Notes: generated from the letters alone by a model not told the origin. DNA of 64,000 bases from JAJPXI01 sp051867655 (GCA_051867655.1 JBJDYV010000104.1:62001-126000), one strand, 5' to 3'; shown: positions 8,207 to 18,091, counted from the stretch's first letter. Translations and numbers: made by a program.

Positions 8207-8221
8207 GGGGTTCTCCTTGCT

Positions 8222-8260
8222 GCTGTGTCCGGGGGAGGCCGAAGCCTCCCCGGATACAGC
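8222..8260 (-). terminator. Intercistronic hairpin between major pilin and sortase C
   Basis: A long GC-rich inverted repeat (GCTGTGTCC...GGGAGGC / GCCTCCC...GGATACAGC, with slight mismatches) fills the gap. No T-run follows on the minus strand. It may reduce read-through or protect the pilin mRNA 3' end, so that pilin exceeds sortase. Confidence 0.6.
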
Positions 8261-8290
8261 AAACGGATTTCGTGGTGGGTGAATGGAAAA

Positions 8291-9985
8291 TTACTTTTCG
8301 GCGTTCATGCGCTTCTTGGTGACCAGCAGCACCACCGCGGCCAGGACCAGGACGCCGCCCAGGATGTAGAAGATGGTGGTGCCCATGCCGCCGGTGGAGG
8401 GCAGCTCGGCGCCCTTGTTGTTGATGATGGTGGTATCCAGCTTATTGTCCGCGCCGACGACTACATTCGCATTGTCAGACACAAAGGTCTTCGTCTCAGC
8501 GTTGAAGGTGATGGTGAAGGTGATGGGATCAATGGTGTTGTAGCCGGCGGGGGTCTTGGTCTCGGTGATGGTATAGGTGCCAGCGCCCAGGCCGGTGAAG
8601 GTCACATGACCGCCCTCATCGATCACACCAATAACGGAGGTTTCGGTCTTACCTTCGCCTTTGGCGACAATCTCAATGGTCTTGCTGTACTTGGTTGCGG
8701 TGCTGTCGTAGTCCGCGCTGTTGTCGGTCTCATCATCGGCAATGGTGGGAGCAGTGGTGGTGTAGGTGCCGTCCTTCAGCTTCCAGTATTCGCCATCGGC
8801 AGCCTCGGTAAACTTCTCAGTGGTGACGAGAACGATCTTCACACCGTTGCCGGTCAGGGTAAATTCGACATTGGGAAGGACCTTGCCCTCGCCGTCCTTC
8901 TTCAGAATGGTCAGCTCAGTGGTATAAGTGACGACCTCATCCTTGGGGGTCACACCGGTGGGATGAGAGGTGGTGGGAGGAGTCTGGGGATTCTCGGAGG
9001 GGGGCGTGGTGGTGCCATCGCCGCTGTTGTTGGGGTCGTTGGAATAATCCAGCTTTACATCATTGGGGTTGCCAGCACCGGCAATCACAGCGTTCTCGTT
9101 AAGAGCAGCGGAATAGGTGATAACGATCTTGGAATCCTTGGTCACGGTCACGATTGTGTTTTCATTTTCGTCTTTAAGGAGATTAAGCGCCTTGATATCC
9201 TGAATGCCAACTGTAATGGTAGTGCCAGTGGTTTCGCTGTATTCAGTCGCGCTCACATAGAAATACTGGGTGACGTCAGTTGCGGTCTCGCCATTTACGA
9301 TCTCGACCTTGACGTTGTTTTTGTAGGTCAGACCCTTGGACAAAGTATCGGTGAACACATAGTAGTAAGTATTGTAATCTGCGAAGTTGGTGGGCAGGGT
9401 GCCGGTGATCTCGTAGTTTACGGTGTCACCGATGGAGGCCTCGTTGGCATCGACCTTATTCTCGCCTTCCACGATCTTCTTTTCTGACTCCGGCACATCG
9501 CCCTTGGGATTCACGGTTACGTTCTTCACAACTTCAAGGATGTAGCTGGTATAGGATTCGTCCTCCTTGCCGTCCAGAGTTTTATCCTGATCCTTGATCA
9601 GATAGTAGCCAGCCTCCAGCCCGGAAATAACGTACTTGCCATCGGAAACTGTGTTGGCGGAACCGGCGGCGGTGGTCAAGTAGGGGGCAACTTCTTTGGC
9701 AAAGGCCGCAGCATCACCGGAAGTCTTTAGGGACTCCGCCTTAGCAGCAGCGCTGCCCAGAGCGGTCTGTCCTGCCTCAGACACGCCAGAACCCCACTTA
9801 ATGTTGGACAGGGTGCTCTCGGACAGGTCACCAATGAAAATCTGATAGGCCTCATAGGTGTGGCCTGCGGCGGAGTTGTTGATAGTAATAGAGTAAGTAT
9901 CACCCGCCGCCAGCGCCGGAACAGCCAGCGCCAGGGCCATGACCAGGGCCAGCAGCACACTGGCCAGTTTCTTTGCGAGTTTCAT
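8291..9985 (-). CDS. Major pilin, SpaH/EbpB-like, LPXTG-anchored
   Basis: The 564-residue protein has a signal peptide ending VPALAAG (about residue 28). A pilin motif VTVNPKGD (Lys 161) is the likely acceptor lysine. Internal Cna_B/isopeptide domains follow, then an E-box YTITETKTPAGY at about 471-482 whose Glu would support the isopeptide bond. The sorting signal is LPSTG at 528-532, followed by a membrane helix and KKRMNAEK. This is the arrangement of major backbone pilins. The adjacent class C sortase would polymerise it. AAAGGAG precedes the ATG. Confidence 0.93.
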   Translation of the reverse strand: MKLAKKLASVLLALVMALALAVPALAAGDTYSITINNSAAGHTYEAYQIFIGDLSESTLSNIKWGSGVSEAGQTALGSAAAKAESLKTSGDAAAFAKEVAPYLTTAAGSANTVSDGKYVISGLEAGYYLIKDQDKTLDGKEDESYTSYILEVVKNVTVNPKGDVPESEKKIVEGENKVDANEASIGDTVNYEITGTLPTNFADYNTYYYVFTDTLSKGLTYKNNVKVEIVNGETATDVTQYFYVSATEYSETTGTTITVGIQDIKALNLLKDENENTIVTVTKDSKIVITYSAALNENAVIAGAGNPNDVKLDYSNDPNNSGDGTTTPPSENPQTPPTTSHPTGVTPKDEVVTYTTELTILKKDGEGKVLPNVEFTLTGNGVKIVLVTTEKFTEAADGEYWKLKDGTYTTTAPTIADDETDNSADYDSTATKYSKTIEIVAKGEGKTETSVIGVIDEGGHVTFTGLGAGTYTITETKTPAGYNTIDPITFTITFNAETKTFVSDNANVVVGADNKLDTTIINNKGAELPSTGGMGTTIFYILGGVLVLAAVVLLVTKKRMNAEK

Positions 9986-10044
9986 GAGTTTGCTCCTTTC
10001 AAACGATCTTTTTCTCTCTTTTTTCGATGATTCGACAGGAAGTG

Positions 10045-13000
10045 TCAGCAGGGACTGTCCCTTCCCCCTCTCCTGTGCAGACGTTTTCTATACAGCAGGA
10101 GTGCGCCCGCCATCAGGCAAAGCCCTCCCAGAGTATACCAGAATGTGCCTCCTCCGCCGGTGGAGGGCAGCTCGTAGCCCACGGGGGTGTTGACAAAGGA
10201 AGCGGGTTTGACCGCACCAGTTTCGATCTTGCCGGAGACGATGTATCCCTCGTTCCCGTTGACAGTGACCGTGTAGCCCTCCGTGGTCAGCTCCGTCACC
10301 CGGTAGAAGGTCCCGGCGGGGATGCCGCTGATGGTAATGGACTCGTCTTTTTTCAGGGAGACGGTCCCGCCGCTTTTGATGGTGCCGTAGGTGCCGTCGC
10401 TGCGGCTGTAGCTGAAGGTCTGGTTCAGCGGGGAGCCGTTCTCGCTGGTCAGCAGTTCCACCCGGAATTGGTATTCCTCGCCGCTGTAGTCTGCATCACC
10501 CGTTCCTGCCAAAGACTTTTTGATCTGCAGGCTGCCGGTATCCCGCGCCGTTGTGGCACTGGAGACCGAGGGCAGGGTGAAGCTCATGTAGCAGGTGGAG
10601 CCGGACGCACCGCGCTCGGTGTAGAAGAAGGTCAGGGTGTGCTGTCCGGAGGAGCCCACCGGCAGATAGTCCCGCAGGTTCACGTACTCGCCCACGGAGC
10701 TGTGAACGCCGCCGATGTCACAGACCAGTTGGTTATCCAGGAATACCCACATGTCGTCGTCGCCGAAGAAATAGTACTCCAGGGGGCCTTCGTAGTCCGC
10801 CGTCAGGTTGAAGCTGATGGCAAAGTTCATGCCGAAAAACCAGTTGTGAGCCTGGCCGTCGTCGCTGACGGGGAAATTTTTGGCGAGGCTGCTCCAGTTA
10901 TAGTCGTTGGTCTCCGTAAAGCCCTGGAAGCTGCCGGGGTTGTCATACTTGCCCCACAGGGCGTCGGTTCTGCCCGCCGCCGGGTCCATGGGCCAGAAGT
11001 TGTTGGTGAAGATGTGGGTGTGGGTCGTGCCGCTGGTGGGCGAGGGGTTGAAGAAGTACTGCAGGCCGCTGAGGGTGTTGCTCTGGCCGTTGGAGTTGTT
11101 CAGGGTGGCGGCACTGAGAGTATAGGTATCGCCCACCCGGTCGAAGGTCAGGGAGCTGCCGGCATAGGTCTGCTTGCCGGTGGCGTCGCCGTCGTTGAAG
11201 AGCTTGGGGGCCACGATCCAGTCGCTGTAGCGGATGGTGCCGTCACTGTTCAGGCTGCTGGCCAGACCGAAGGTGGTGCCGCCGTAGCCGCTGTTCTTGC
11301 TGCTGTACTTGTTCAGGGTGCTGCCATCGAACAGGTAGCCGGACATGCCGGTGCCGCAGTTGGCGTTGCCGAAGGCGAAAATGTCAGCTCCGGAGCGCCA
11401 GGTACGCTGACCGTTCAGGCTGGTACCGTAGTTGCTCTCGCTGTTGATGCCGGTGATGCCGGTGCGCCAGCGGCCGTCGGAGTTCTGTCCGCTGGAGATG
11501 TTGTAATCGTAGAAGGTGGTGCCATTGTAATAGCTGCCGGAGCTGGTATCGGACACCAGACGGATGACCATGCCGTCGGTGATCAGGAGGGTGTTGCCCA
11601 CCGCCTGACCGGCCTCGTTGGTGAAAGCCATGTCCGAGGCGTAGGTGTAAATGTCCCAGTCGTCCCGGTTGGTACTGCCGGGGTCCTTGCCGGCTTTCAG
11701 AATCCAGATCTCCGTCAGGTTATAGTCGGTGTTGTCCTTGAGCTTGTTAAAGTAGTTCAGGCCGGGCGAGGACTCATACTGGTACTGCCCATCGCTGTAC
11801 AGCTTCGTCAGCTCCGTGGTCATTTTCACCCGGTAGAGCTGGGTCGCGTTGCCGGCATTCTGACTGGTGTTTTGCCCGGTTCCCTCCAGATACAGGGATT
11901 TTGTGGCCATGCTGCCGCCGTTGGTGGGCAGCGTTGCCTTTCCACTATTTGCATCTGCCGATGTGTCGATGACCGTCAGGGCGTTGCTGCCGGACGTGGC
12001 AAACCGGGGAATGTTGGCGTAGTACTGCACCGTGAAGGTGGGGTTGGCCCGGGTGGCGACAACCTCCACCGGCTGGGTAATGTTTTTAATTGTAAAGGTG
12101 GTATAGCCGCCGGACTGGGTGGACTCCACCTCCACGGGTTCGCCGTTCACGCCCCGGCAGGACCAGAGGATGCCGTTGGCGTTCTGGACCGTGACGGTGG
12201 CTTCGCCGCCGTTCGCCGCGTACTGCACCATCCCGCTGAGCTCGCCGTCGGAGTAGACCGCGTGCGCGTCGTCCCGAACCGTGACGGACCAGAAGCTGTT
12301 GTCCGTGGAAATGGCGCTTTCCGCAGCATTCGTGTAGGTGTTCCCGGTCTCGGCAGGCAGGTAGTAGCAGACGATGTCGCCGTTGCTCTCCGCCGTCAGG
12401 CCAATGTTATAGGTACCATCGGAATTCTGCGCAGAGACCGTATTGTTCGAGATCCGATACTGCTGGTCAAGCTTCCAGTAGCGGTTGCTGCCGTTGGTCC
12501 AGATCTGGAGCTTAGCGCTGTTTGCGGTTGTACCGCTGTCCAGGTCAAGGTAGAACGATGCATCCTTCGCCGCCTGGAAGCTTACCGTCCCGTTTGTCTC
12601 GTAAATGACTTTCCATTGGCTCGCCGCATCTGTGGCGGTATGTATCCACAACTGCTGGCCATCCGTCATGTTTGCGCTTGGAATATTGATATGCAGGCCG
12701 CTGTCTGTGACAGGTGTAATGAAGCTGTAGCCGTTGCCTGCATCCCAAATTCTGAAGATCTGTGCATTGCTGCTATTGGATTTATAGAGCTGAATGGAAG
12801 TTTCGTTTACAATTTTGCCACCGGTGATGTCGATACAATAATTGGTATTGGTGGAATAGCGGATCGTATAGATGTCGTTATAGCTGTAGCCGAAGTGATA
12901 TCCGGGGTCCGTCGCGGCCGTATAACCGAAGTCGCCAAAGAACTGGGCCGCCATGGCGGAAGTGATGTAGGCCCGGCTGGAACCGTTGAAGTTACCGGTA

Positions 13001-15228
13001 TAGTAGTAGGGCAGGGTTCCCACCGTCTGCCACTGGCCGTCGATCATGACCTTGAAGGTCACGCTGTGGCTGCCCGCCGTCTCATCCCCCTGGGGAGAAA
13101 TCATAACCGTGGACGTGATACTATTTAGGGTGATGGTGTTGCCGGTCACCGTCCCGGCGTTGCCGCTGCCATAGACAACGAGCCAGCTAGCCACACCGCT
13201 TTCGGAAGCATCATAGGTGAAGCTGCCGCCGGTCTCGACAACCTCCGACGTGAGCAGCTCGCCCTGGGTGTCATACACCTTGACGGTATAGAAGCCGTTG
13301 GCGGTCTTGTCCAGGCCATCCTGGGTTTTGCCGCTGAATGTGCCCGTGTTGGCAGGCAGGTAATAGACATTGAAACCCGGATGCGCCCCGTTTCTGGACA
13401 GGGGGATGACCTTCTGCCCGCCGATCTCCACAGTATTGGTATCGGAATAGATCTTCGTATCGGACTTGATCTGGTAAGCAATCTGCCGCGCCGGATTATC
13501 AGTAGATGAACGGAAGCCGTAAGCGCCCAGGATGGACTCGGCCTGGGCCACGGTGATGTAATCCCGGTTGTAGTCGGTCCAGCCGGTGGCGGTATAGTCT
13601 CCGTACCAGCCGGTCTTGGTGGAACCCACGCAGGTCCAGGCGCCGTCGATGCAGACGTAGTAGTCCACCGGCAGGGAGTCGGGACCCACGTCTGTGCTGT
13701 TCGCTGCGCTGAAATTCACCGTCACCAGATTGCCCACCACCGAGAAGCTGTCCTGGGTGTGGGTAAAGCTGGTCTCACCGGCATCCTGGATCTCGGTCTG
13801 GACATCCAGCAGCTCCGTGCCGTCCTCTCCGAAGTGGATGGCCTTGCAGCTGGCCGCTTCGCTGGTATCCACGGGCGTATCGTATGTGATCGTCACGGAC
13901 ACCGGGGCGGCGGGCTCCAGGATCCGGCCCTCATACTGGAACTGGACGTCGAAGAAGCGGGCGAACACCAGGGTCTCCGGCGTGGGCGTTTGCTCCTCCT
14001 CCAGGGCGGCGGCCGCTTGTGCGTAATAAGCCTGATATTCTTCCGTGTCGGACGGGATCTCCCGCACCAGCAGGGATGCTCCCTCCGGCAGCGCCGCGTC
14101 GGGGCCATAGGAAACACGGACGGTGTAGTCAGACCCGCTATAGGACAGCTCCGTCGCACCGTCCTCCTGCGGCGCTTCGGGCAGGCACTCCTCCGTGTGG
14201 GTATGCTCCTCCAGAGAGCAGATCAGCTCACCCTCCGGACTATAGCAGTCCTCCCCGTGGGTGTGCTCCGTCAGGCCGCAGAGCCAGGCCTCGTCCCCGG
14301 ATGCGCCGGTTTCAGGTCCTTCCGGTATGGGTTCCTCTGTTTCAGGCACTTCCAGCCCCGGCTCCTGCGGCTCGGGTTCCTGCTCGGGGAAGCACTCCTC
14401 CGTGTGGGTGTGCTCCTCCAAAGTGCAGATCAGCACCCGGACCTCCTCCGGGCCGCTCTCCGGCGTCTGGATGCAGTCCTGCGTGTGCCGGTGCTCCAAC
14501 ACTTCAATCTGCCCGCAGATCAGAACGCCCTCTTCATCGAAACAGCTGTCGCCGTGGGTGTGCAGGATCACTTCCTCTTCCCCGCAGGCCAGCACCTGCC
14601 GCGTTTCATAGCAGGAATCGTCATGGATGTGGCCGGGCTCCCGCTCTTCTTCCCTGCAGATCAGTTCTTCCGTCCACGCATAGCAGGAGTCGCCATGTTC
14701 ATGGTCCTCCCCTTCTTCCGTGCAGATCAGATCTCCGCGCACCTGCTTGTAACAGGCGGCGGTGTGGATATGGCCCGGGTCCTCTTCTTCCGTACAGATC
14801 AGGGTGCGCTCCTCGTTATAGCAGTCACCGGTATGAACGTGCTCCTCGATCTCCGGAAGCGTGCAGATCAGGGCTCCGCTTTCGTCATAGCACAGGGCGT
14901 CATGGGTGTGGACTGTAAAGTCCGCATAGCCGCAGATCAGGTCCCCCCCGTCGTCGTAACAGTCCGCGCCGTGCGTATGAGCCTCAAAAGGACAGTCCAT
15001 CACAGACAGTGAATATATGAGTTCCGTTTTGTAGCACTCTTCCGTATGGGTGTGCTCCTCCAGGCCGCAGACCGGCTCACGCTCCATGGTGATCGCCGGG
15101 AGGATCAGCGCGTAGGTGGTGATGAACACCACCACGCAGGCCAGCGCGCCCACAACCTTTTTCCAGACACGGCGATGCCGGTTCCGAGTCGTATAGTGCG
15201 AAGTCTGGGGCATCTCGTTTTTCTGCAT
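10045..15228 (-). CDS. Giant LPXTG pilus-tip adhesin with His/Cys repeats, ricin-like and fibro-slime domains
   Basis: The 1727-residue protein has an N-terminal hydrophobic segment (about 22-44, VGALACVVVFITTYALILPA). Residues ~50-355 hold about twelve short Cys...His-x-His...Cys units such as CGLEEHTHTEECY. A beta-rich region follows. A ricin-type beta-trefoil lies at ~780-930 (NYCIDITGG, SSNAQIFRIWDAGNGYSFI). A fibro-slime/PA14-like domain lies at ~1400-1590 (YYFFGDDDMWVFLDNQLVCDIGGVH shortened to GDDDMWVFLDNQLVCDIGG). A Cna_B domain comes next, then LPSTG (1687-1691), a helix and a basic tail. The lectin-like modules suggest glycan binding at the tip of the pilus encoded in the same operon. 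Confidence 0.88.
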   Translation of the reverse strand: MQKNEMPQTSHYTTRNRHRRVWKKVVGALACVVVFITTYALILPAITMEREPVCGLEEHTHTEECYKTELIYSLSVMDCPFEAHTHGADCYDDGGDLICGYADFTVHTHDALCYDESGALICTLPEIEEHVHTGDCYNEERTLICTEEEDPGHIHTAACYKQVRGDLICTEEGEDHEHGDSCYAWTEELICREEEREPGHIHDDSCYETRQVLACGEEEVILHTHGDSCFDEEGVLICGQIEVLEHRHTQDCIQTPESGPEEVRVLICTLEEHTHTEECFPEQEPEPQEPGLEVPETEEPIPEGPETGASGDEAWLCGLTEHTHGEDCYSPEGELICSLEEHTHTEECLPEAPQEDGATELSYSGSDYTVRVSYGPDAALPEGASLLVREIPSDTEEYQAYYAQAAAALEEEQTPTPETLVFARFFDVQFQYEGRILEPAAPVSVTITYDTPVDTSEAASCKAIHFGEDGTELLDVQTEIQDAGETSFTHTQDSFSVVGNLVTVNFSAANSTDVGPDSLPVDYYVCIDGAWTCVGSTKTGWYGDYTATGWTDYNRDYITVAQAESILGAYGFRSSTDNPARQIAYQIKSDTKIYSDTNTVEIGGQKVIPLSRNGAHPGFNVYYLPANTGTFSGKTQDGLDKTANGFYTVKVYDTQGELLTSEVVETGGSFTYDASESGVASWLVVYGSGNAGTVTGNTITLNSITSTVMISPQGDETAGSHSVTFKVMIDGQWQTVGTLPYYYTGNFNGSSRAYITSAMAAQFFGDFGYTAATDPGYHFGYSYNDIYTIRYSTNTNYCIDITGGKIVNETSIQLYKSNSSNAQIFRIWDAGNGYSFITPVTDSGLHINIPSANMTDGQQLWIHTATDAASQWKVIYETNGTVSFQAAKDASFYLDLDSGTTANSAKLQIWTNGSNRYWKLDQQYRISNNTVSAQNSDGTYNIGLTAESNGDIVCYYLPAETGNTYTNAAESAISTDNSFWSVTVRDDAHAVYSDGELSGMVQYAANGGEATVTVQNANGILWSCRGVNGEPVEVESTQSGGYTTFTIKNITQPVEVVATRANPTFTVQYYANIPRFATSGSNALTVIDTSADANSGKATLPTNGGSMATKSLYLEGTGQNTSQNAGNATQLYRVKMTTELTKLYSDGQYQYESSPGLNYFNKLKDNTDYNLTEIWILKAGKDPGSTNRDDWDIYTYASDMAFTNEAGQAVGNTLLITDGMVIRLVSDTSSGSYYNGTTFYDYNISSGQNSDGRWRTGITGINSESNYGTSLNGQRTWRSGADIFAFGNANCGTGMSGYLFDGSTLNKYSSKNSGYGGTTFGLASSLNSDGTIRYSDWIVAPKLFNDGDATGKQTYAGSSLTFDRVGDTYTLSAATLNNSNGQSNTLSGLQYFFNPSPTSGTTHTHIFTNNFWPMDPAAGRTDALWGKYDNPGSFQGFTETNDYNWSSLAKNFPVSDDGQAHNWFFGMNFAISFNLTADYEGPLEYYFFGDDDMWVFLDNQLVCDIGGVHSSVGEYVNLRDYLPVGSSGQHTLTFFYTERGASGSTCYMSFTLPSVSSATTARDTGSLQIKKSLAGTGDADYSGEEYQFRVELLTSENGSPLNQTFSYSRSDGTYGTIKSGGTVSLKKDESITISGIPAGTFYRVTELTTEGYTVTVNGNEGYIVSGKIETGAVKPASFVNTPVGYELPSTGGGGTFWYTLGGLCLMAGALLLYRKRLHRRGGRDSPC

Positions 15229-15243
15229 CGCCGGTCCTCCTTT

Positions 15244-15837
15244 CTATTCCACCCTGCCCAGCCGGTTCAGCGGCCAGACGCGGAACATGATTTTTCCCAC
15301 GATCTGCTCCTGGGCCACACAGCCCACGGCAGTATTGCGGGAGTCCACCGACGTGGAGCGGTGGTCCCCCATGACGAAGATCTTCCCGTCGGGCACCTGG
15401 TAGGGAAGCTCGATATCCGTATCGCCATACGCTTTCTCCGCCAGATACGGCTCCTCCAGCTTGACCTCGTTGACATAGACGGTGCCGTCCTCGGTCAGGT
15501 TCACCCAGTCGCCGGGGCCGGCGATGACCCGCTTGACCAGAATCTTATTGTTATAGTAAAAGGCGACGATGTCGCCGGGTTCCAGATTTGAGGTCTTGAT
15601 GGAAAAAATGATCTCTCCATCCTGCAGCGTGGGCGCCATGGAGCTGCCGTAGATCTGCAGCGCCGGGAGCCACAGGGTCGCCACAAGGATCGCGATGGCA
15701 GCCACTGTGATCAGCGTGTAGATCGTACTTCTCAGGACTGTGTGGTAGCGGCGCTTGTACTTGACCCGGTTCAGCTCTTCCTCCAGTTGGGCGGTGCTGG
15801 GAAACTCTGCCGGAGCGGTCTGCTTTTTTTGCTTCAT
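15244..15837 (-). CDS. lepB: Signal peptidase I dedicated to the pilus operon
   Basis: The 197-residue protein starts at ATG 15837, which overlaps the stop of the upstream gene in an ATGA junction. It has a cytoplasmic basic N-terminus, one membrane helix (about 36-59), the catalytic Ser in YGSSMAPTL (Ser 66) and the catalytic Lys in ILVKRVIAGPGD (Lys 102). The later box is VMGDHRSTSVDSR. Type I signal peptidases cleave Sec signal peptides outside the membrane. Its position ahead of the adhesin and pilin genes suggests it processes these precursors, as described for SipA-type peptidases in other pilus islands. Confidence 0.92.
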   Translation of the reverse strand: MKQKKQTAPAEFPSTAQLEEELNRVKYKRRYHTVLRSTIYTLITVAAIAILVATLWLPALQIYGSSMAPTLQDGEIIFSIKTSNLEPGDIVAFYYNNKILVKRVIAGPGDWVNLTEDGTVYVNEVKLEEPYLAEKAYGDTDIELPYQVPDGKIFVMGDHRSTSVDSRNTAVGCVAQEQIVGKIMFRVWPLNRLGRVE

Positions 15838-16358
15838 GCCTCCGTGTCCTTTCCGATACGCACGGCATAAAAATCCATGGATTCCTTCCGGGCAGCCCGG
15901 GGCTCCTCCGGGCTGCACTCCGTCTCGCCCCGGGAAACCTGAGACTCCCGCTTTGCGGATTCCAGCAGCTTCCGGCATTCCGCCCGGGTCTCTTCTTCCA
16001 TCTTCCTGCATTTTTCCCGCGTCTCGGCAAGCATCAGTTCACCCGTCCGCCGGGTCTCGCGTTCCATCCGCGCACAGATTTCCCTCTGATGGCCGCTGAG
16101 GCGCTGGATGTTCTCCAGATACTGGCTTGCCGCGTCCTGCGCCGCCTGGAAGATCCCATTCAGCTGCAGAGACGCCTCGGCCAGGGAACCCGCTTCGTTC
16201 AGCTCGATCTGCCGGCACTTCAGCTGCTCCTCCGTCTGCCGAAGCTGCTCCTCCATCTGCTGCAGCTGCTCCCGCAGTTGATCCATCTCCCGGCTCTGCG
16301 CGATCAGCAGCTCCAGCAGATCGCTCCGGGAAAGTTTTCTCAGCTCATTATCTGTCAT
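15834..16358 (-). CDS. Coiled-coil protein at the head of the pilus operon
   Basis: The 174-residue protein starts at ATG 16358 (MTDNELRKLSRSDLLELL), with AGAGGG upstream; a longer frame to 16406 lacks a ribosome-binding site. It has no signal peptide. Residues ~20-62 are an unbroken Gln/Glu/Leu heptad pattern (MDQLREQLQQMEEQLRQTEE). A second Glu/Arg/Lys-rich helix with several Cys lies at ~95-145. I do not recognise a family, but similar small coiled-coil proteins accompany signal peptidase and sortase genes in Clostridia. A cytoplasmic scaffold or regulatory role is possible but unproven. Confidence 0.6.
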   Translation of the reverse strand: MTDNELRKLSRSDLLELLIAQSREMDQLREQLQQMEEQLRQTEEQLKCRQIELNEAGSLAEASLQLNGIFQAAQDAASQYLENIQRLSGHQREICARMERETRRTGELMLAETREKCRKMEEETRAECRKLLESAKRESQVSRGETECSPEEPRAARKESMDFYAVRIGKDTEA

Positions 16359-16723
16359 TGGCAACCCTCTTACATGATCCAGGGCAGACTGCACAGGAGA
16401 GCGCATTCAACATTCAAAACAGTGATTTGAAAGGCCCAATTAATAGGAATCATTATTTACAGCGTAAATATAGCACAACCTTTTTTAAAAAACAACAATC
16501 AGCAAGCCGAAATATGCAAAATTTCGGTAAATAAATGGGGATTTTGTCACAAAGGTATCTCGTATTGGCGTTGTTTTGCGTCTCTGCTTTTTCAATTTCC
16601 CGCGTTTCGACCTTTTTCGGCCCGGTCCGTGTTCCCCATAGAATTGAAAAAGCCCGGCGAAAGCCGGGCTTTTCAACAGGCCGGGAGCGGCGCCGGGGCG
16701 TGAGGACGGCCATTCACGCGTCC
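16359..16723. other. Intergenic region upstream of the pilus operon
   Basis: About 365 bases, with an AT-rich core at 16430-16620, separate the pilus operon from the MATE gene. On the minus strand weak promoter-like pairs can be drawn (for example TTGTGC-17-TAATGA near 16478-16450), none close to consensus. Apart from the terminator near the right end I see no gene here. Confidence 0.4.
16646..16674. terminator. Terminator downstream of the MATE gene
   Basis: Perfect inverted repeat AAAGCCCGGC / GCCGGGCTTT with a GAAA loop and A/T runs on both sides, about 50 bases past the stop of the MATE gene. It would also shield the pilus promoter region. Confidence 0.85.
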
Positions 16724-18091
16724 TCACTTCAGGATCTGATACCGTTTCCAGATGCCGCTGTGGTAATAGACCATTCCGATGATGATGGGGGCGACACGGG
16801 CCAGGGCGTCCCCCAGGAAGAAGCCGGCGACGCCCATGTCCAGGCCCCAGGCAAACAGGAAGCCGAGCCCGAGCCGGAACACCACGCCGTCGAGGAATCC
16901 GCCCAGGAAGCCCAGCAGGGAGTTGCCCGTTCCGGTGACCACGGAGTCATACGGGCCCAGCAGCGCGGAGCACACATAGATGGTGCAGACGATGCGCACA
17001 AAGGTCTCCGCCTGCGCAAGCACAGCCGGATCGCGGGTGAAGCACCGGAAGAGCACCTCGGGAAACAGCAGGGACAGGGCGGAGAGCACAGCCGCGGCGC
17101 TGAGGGTGAGGATCAGGCTGCAGTGCAGCGCGCTGCCCACCCTCTTCTGCTGTCCGGCTCCTATATTTTGTCCCACGATGGTTCCCGCCGCCTGACGGAC
17201 GGACATGGAGAAAATGTTCGTCAGCTGGGTGATCTTGGTGCCGATGGCGTAGGTCGTCGCCTCCGCCACGCCGTAGAGGTTGACAAACTTCATCAGGAAC
17301 ATCTGCGTGAACTGGATGCAGCAGGAGCGCAGGACCATGGGCAGTCCGATGCGGAGCATCACGGCCATCTTTTCCCGGTCGATCCGGAAGCTCTCCGGCC
17401 TGAAATCGAAGCCGAACCTCTCTTTCCGGCGGTACAGCAGGAACAGGGAAAACAGCAGCGACACGCCCTGGCCGATCACCGTCGCGTACGCCGTGCCCGC
17501 GGCGCCCAGCTCAAAGGCGACCACAAAGATCAGATCGCCGACCAGGTTGATCGCCGCGGCGATGGCGATAAAGAGCAGCGGGCTTTTGGAGTCCCCCATG
17601 CCGCGCAGTACAGAGCTGACGGCGTTGTAGCCGAACATCAGCGGCAGTCCCACGCAGGTGATCCGGAAATACGCCCGCGCCGCAGCGAACGCCTCTTCGG
17701 GCGTATTCATCCACGCCAGGATCGGCCCCGCGAGGAAAAAGCCCAGCACGGCGATCCCCACCGAAGAGATGACCATCAGGGACAGCAGGGTCCCGATGGA
17801 CGCGTTGAGCTCCTCCCGCTTTTTGGCTCCGTACAGCTGGGAGACCAGGACCTGTCCGCCGCCGGCGATGGACGTGCTGACCATGGTGCACAGATTCATC
17901 AGCCGGCCGCCCAGGGAGACCGCCAGGGTCCCCGCGCTGCCCGCAAATTGCCCGATGATAATGGTGTCCACTGTGTTGTAAACACTGTTGAGAAGATTCG
18001 CCAGCAAAAACGGAAGCATGAACCGCAGCACCAGCGGCATCATTTTGCCTTCGGTGAAATCGGTTCCTATGATCGTGTCATGATTCATCAA
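16724..18091 (-). CDS. MATE family multidrug/toxin exporter
   Basis: The 455-residue protein has twelve predicted membrane helices in two homologous halves. The N-terminal half begins MMPLVLRFMLPFLLANLLNSVYNTVDTIIIGQF, with MATE signatures (quoted in part: PFLLANLLNSVYNTVDTIII). It contains GGGQVLVSQLYGAKKREE and, in the second half, RQAAGTIVGQNIGAGQQKR. MATE proteins export cations or organic drugs in exchange for Na+ or H+. It is the third gene after a ceramidase-like hydrolase and an MBL-fold hydrolase on the same strand. It may export a product or toxic analogue related to them. Confidence 0.92.
   Translation of the reverse strand: MMNHDTIIGTDFTEGKMMPLVLRFMLPFLLANLLNSVYNTVDTIIIGQFAGSAGTLAVSLGGRLMNLCTMVSTSIAGGGQVLVSQLYGAKKREELNASIGTLLSLMVISSVGIAVLGFFLAGPILAWMNTPEEAFAAARAYFRITCVGLPLMFGYNAVSSVLRGMGDSKSPLLFIAIAAAINLVGDLIFVVAFELGAAGTAYATVIGQGVSLLFSLFLLYRRKERFGFDFRPESFRIDREKMAVMLRIGLPMVLRSCCIQFTQMFLMKFVNLYGVAEATTYAIGTKITQLTNIFSMSVRQAAGTIVGQNIGAGQQKRVGSALHCSLILTLSAAAVLSALSLLFPEVLFRCFTRDPAVLAQAETFVRIVCTIYVCSALLGPYDSVVTGTGNSLLGFLGGFLDGVVFRLGLGFLFAWGLDMGVAGFFLGDALARVAPIIIGMVYYHSGIWKRYQILK

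Noticed and set aside
10027..13128. Plus-strand open frame of 1033 codons
   Set aside because: Antisense to the tip adhesin gene, whose domains are clear. No motif or ribosome-binding site supports it.
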